Assembly (NCBI GenBank): GCA_031292035.1
Contig: JARLHX010000424.1
Location: 1 to 40,651 of the forward strand
Direction: 5' to 3'
DNA from: Negativicutes bacterium
GTDB lineage: Bacteria; Bacillota_C; Negativicutes; Sporomusales_B; JARLHX01
DNA: 40,651 nucleotides
In this document: positions 39,300 to 40,651 of the stretch, one piece after another
How positions within the stretch are numbered: the first letter of the stretch is position 1
Layout: every line of letters starts with the position of its first letter
The notes under the pieces: generated by a model
Databases searched by the model: none
What the model was told of the DNA's origin: nothing
What the model saw: only the letters and a program-made list of their open reading frames with translations
Position numbers and translations under genes: made by a program

Positions 39300-39930
39300 G
39301 GCGATTGACATCTGCTAATATCGCCAGCACTTCGCTGTCGGTATTTTGGGGGAACTTTTGATAAAACATGCCTACTGCCCCAAAAAAGGGCGGCTGCAAC
39401 GGACAAAGGACCTCATCGACTTCTGCTGACAGTTCTGCGATGATTTCCGGCGGGGCAACCGGCACCGCCAGAACAATCCGAGCTGCGCACAATGTTTTCA
39501 GCCAGGCGATGGCCGCCCGAACGGTGTATCCGGTGGCAATCCCGTCATCAACGACAATCGCCGTCTGGTCGGCCACTGAGGCGGCATCCTCCGAACCGGT
39601 GTAGAGCAGTAGTCGCCGCTTCAGTTCAGCGTATTCAGCGGTGATTTCTTTATTTAGATACTCCCGCGAAACGGTGGATGTTGCAATCAGGCCCTGGTTC
39701 AATATGGCACTGCCGTCAGGCATGACCGCACCGACCGCCACCTCGGGATTGGCCGGATGGCCAATTTTGCGGGTTACCAGCACCTCCAGCCGGATATTCA
39801 GACGCAGCGCAATGGGGGCGGCGACGACAATTCCTCCGCGCGGCAATGCCAAAAGAGCAACCCTTTCAAACTTGTGGTTGGCCAACTTGTCAGCCAGCAG
39901 CTCTCCCGCCGCCTGTCGGTCGCGATACAT
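39289..39930 (-). CDS. Phosphoribosyltransferase-domain protein (PRT type I)
   Basis: 213 residues. It begins MYRDRQAAGELLADKLANHK, then ALLALPRGGIVVAAPIALRL, and carries the PRPP-binding motif AIVVDDGIATGYTVRAAIAW. This group of predicted phosphoribosyltransferases is widespread, but their natural substrate is generally unknown. The extra segment VTRKIGHPANPEVAVGAVMP between the two motifs is typical of the group. It starts four bases after the stop of the hypothetical membrane protein gene, so the two are coupled. AGGTG lies five bases before the ATG. Confidence 0.88.
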   Translation of the reverse strand: MYRDRQAAGELLADKLANHKFERVALLALPRGGIVVAAPIALRLNIRLEVLVTRKIGHPANPEVAVGAVMPDGSAILNQGLIATSTVSREYLNKEITAEYAELKRRLLLYTGSEDAASVADQTAIVVDDGIATGYTVRAAIAWLKTLCAARIVLAVPVAPPEIIAELSAEVDEVLCPLQPPFFGAVGMFYQKFPQNTDSEVLAILADVNRHRP

Positions 39931-39934
39931 CCTC

Positions 39935-40354
39935 TCACCTGCCTTCTAGACATACTCGGCGATAATCGGTGACTGCAATCAGGCGAATTACCGTTTGGGC
40001 GCGATAAAGCAGTGTCGTGCCCTCCGGTTTTCCTATCGCCTTCAGGCGGCATCCTTCCTCCGCCAAGTCAAAGCCATAGACAAAATCTTCCGCCAGCCGG
40101 CCCTTAAAGCGGATGGCTGCATACTTCCATGATGCGAAATAAGCCTCATGCTCAGCAAAAAGCGAGAATACGTCGCCGCTTTGTTGCTCATCGTCTGACA
40201 ATAACTGTTCCAGCACAACTAGCGTTTCCTTTGCGAGAGAATGGGCAAAATCATTGTCAGCGTCAGTGTAGGTAGTAAAATATGGTTTAGTCGTATAACT
40301 AAGTATCGCCAACAGTCCTGTTAAAATCAGCCAGACGATAATTAGCTGCTTCAT
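39935..40354 (-). CDS. Membrane-anchored hypothetical protein
   Basis: 139 residues. The N-terminal helix MKQLIIVWLILTGLLAIL (about 3-20) anchors or exports a soluble domain of about 115 residues (DADNDFAHSLAKETLVVLEQ, then AEHEAYFASWKYAAIRFKGR). No lipoprotein box is present. I do not recognise the family. GGGAGGGG lies 15 bases before the ATG, further than ideal; a weaker ACGGGA is nearer. It is the first gene of a two-gene unit with the phosphoribosyltransferase, behind the promoter at 40402-40431. Confidence 0.7.
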   Translation of the reverse strand: MKQLIIVWLILTGLLAILSYTTKPYFTTYTDADNDFAHSLAKETLVVLEQLLSDDEQQSGDVFSLFAEHEAYFASWKYAAIRFKGRLAEDFVYGFDLAEEGCRLKAIGKPEGTTLLYRAQTVIRLIAVTDYRRVCLEGR

Positions 40355-40401
40355 TCCCGTATTATTTCGCCCCTCCCTGAAGGCAATCGCTATTTCCGGT
40401 C

Positions 40402-40431
40402 TCTATAGCATCTACGAAGAGGTGTAGACAA
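40402..40431 (-). promoter_or_regulatory. Promoter of the hypothetical membrane protein/phosphoribosyltransferase unit
   Basis: On the minus strand TTGTCT (40426-40431) and TATAGA (40402-40407) are 18 bp apart, about 50 bp before the first start codon. Confidence 0.5.
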
Positions 40432-40460
40432 TACCTGGCAAATTGCACCATCTGCAAATA

Positions 40461-40494
40461 AAAAGCAACCTGTAACTACAGGTTGCTTTTTTTC
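40461..40494 (-). terminator. Terminator after the tRNA-Phe gene
   Basis: AAAAGCAACCTGTA (40461-40474) and TACAGGTTGCTTTT (40477-40490) form a 13- to 14-bp stem. T-rich sequence follows on both strands, so it can act in both directions. It directly follows the CCA end of tRNA-Phe. Confidence 0.8.
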
Positions 40495-40570
<76 letters not shown>

Positions 40571-40573
40571 ATA

Positions 40574-40650
40574 TGGCGACCCCGAACGGATTTGAACCGT
40601 CGATCTCCGCCGTGACAGGGCGGCATGTTAGACCACTACACCACGGGGCC
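40574..40650 (-). tRNA. tRNA-Asp (GTC)
   Basis: The minus strand reads GGCCCCGTGGTGTAGTGGTC, anticodon loop CTGTCAC (anticodon GTC), T-loop GTTCAAATC and the acceptor 3' strand CGGGGTC followed by GCCA. All four stems pair and the CCA is encoded. It starts one base from the right edge and is complete. It is followed by tRNA-Phe after 3 bp, so both come from one precursor. Confidence 0.96.
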
Positions 40651-40651
40651 G

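Overview
The window looks like chromosomal DNA of an anaerobic, probably spore-forming Firmicute with a Gram-negative-type envelope (Negativicutes, Sporomusa-like). That placement is inferred from the gene mix: Etf-linked acyl-CoA dehydrogenase, sugar-acid permeases, sigma-54 control, several c-di-GMP enzymes, a sporulation-type PAS histidine kinase and a Spo0E-like protein. Every protein gene I can support lies on the minus strand, so the text reads from high to low coordinates. Only one candidate RNA gene is on the plus strand.

Layout from the left edge. 1-5130: an acid-activation and beta-oxidation cluster made of a decayed MaoC hydratase, a GntP-type permease, a two-domain CoA-transferase, acyl-CoA dehydrogenase, a 48-residue protein and the start of etfB. 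5148-7600: tandem paralogous small proteins, two small membrane proteins, and a truncated tRNA-Gly that still has a promoter and a terminator. 7626-14389: a five-gene operon with two (MBL-fold lactonase-like hydrolase + MFS carrier) pairs and a YCII protein, preceded by a sigma-54 promoter, a likely activator site and a PrpR_N-type sigma-54 activator. 14523-22964: a signalling block with a GGDEF-EAL receptor, an HD-GYP protein, a Cache-PAS-PP2C-HATPase protein, a STAS protein and a membrane GGDEF cyclase.

23371-32190 is the most interesting part. A FadR-type (FCD) GntR regulator with four copies of a well-conserved operator precedes an eight-gene operon: class II aldolase, MBL hydrolase, UPF0261 (Tm-1-like), a second class II aldolase, GntP permease, a triose-phosphate-isomerase homologue of the erythrulose-phosphate type, an RpiB homologue with altered active-site histidines, and a RuBisCO-like protein lacking the loop-6 lysine. 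This reads as an uncharacterised catabolic route for a sugar acid or sugar lactone that passes through tetrose phosphates. No kinase and no dehydrogenase is encoded in the operon.

32279-40651: RNase HI with a viroplasmin domain, a degenerate tandem-repeat tract (about 40 bp unit), a structured RNA candidate on the plus strand, a 25-residue hydrophobic peptide gene with a folded leader, a sporulation-type histidine kinase, a Spo0E-like protein, an Lrp/LysE exporter pair, a DUF2889-like protein, a phosphoribosyltransferase, and tRNA-Phe and tRNA-Asp at the right edge. I saw no CRISPR array, insertion sequence, rRNA or prophage.
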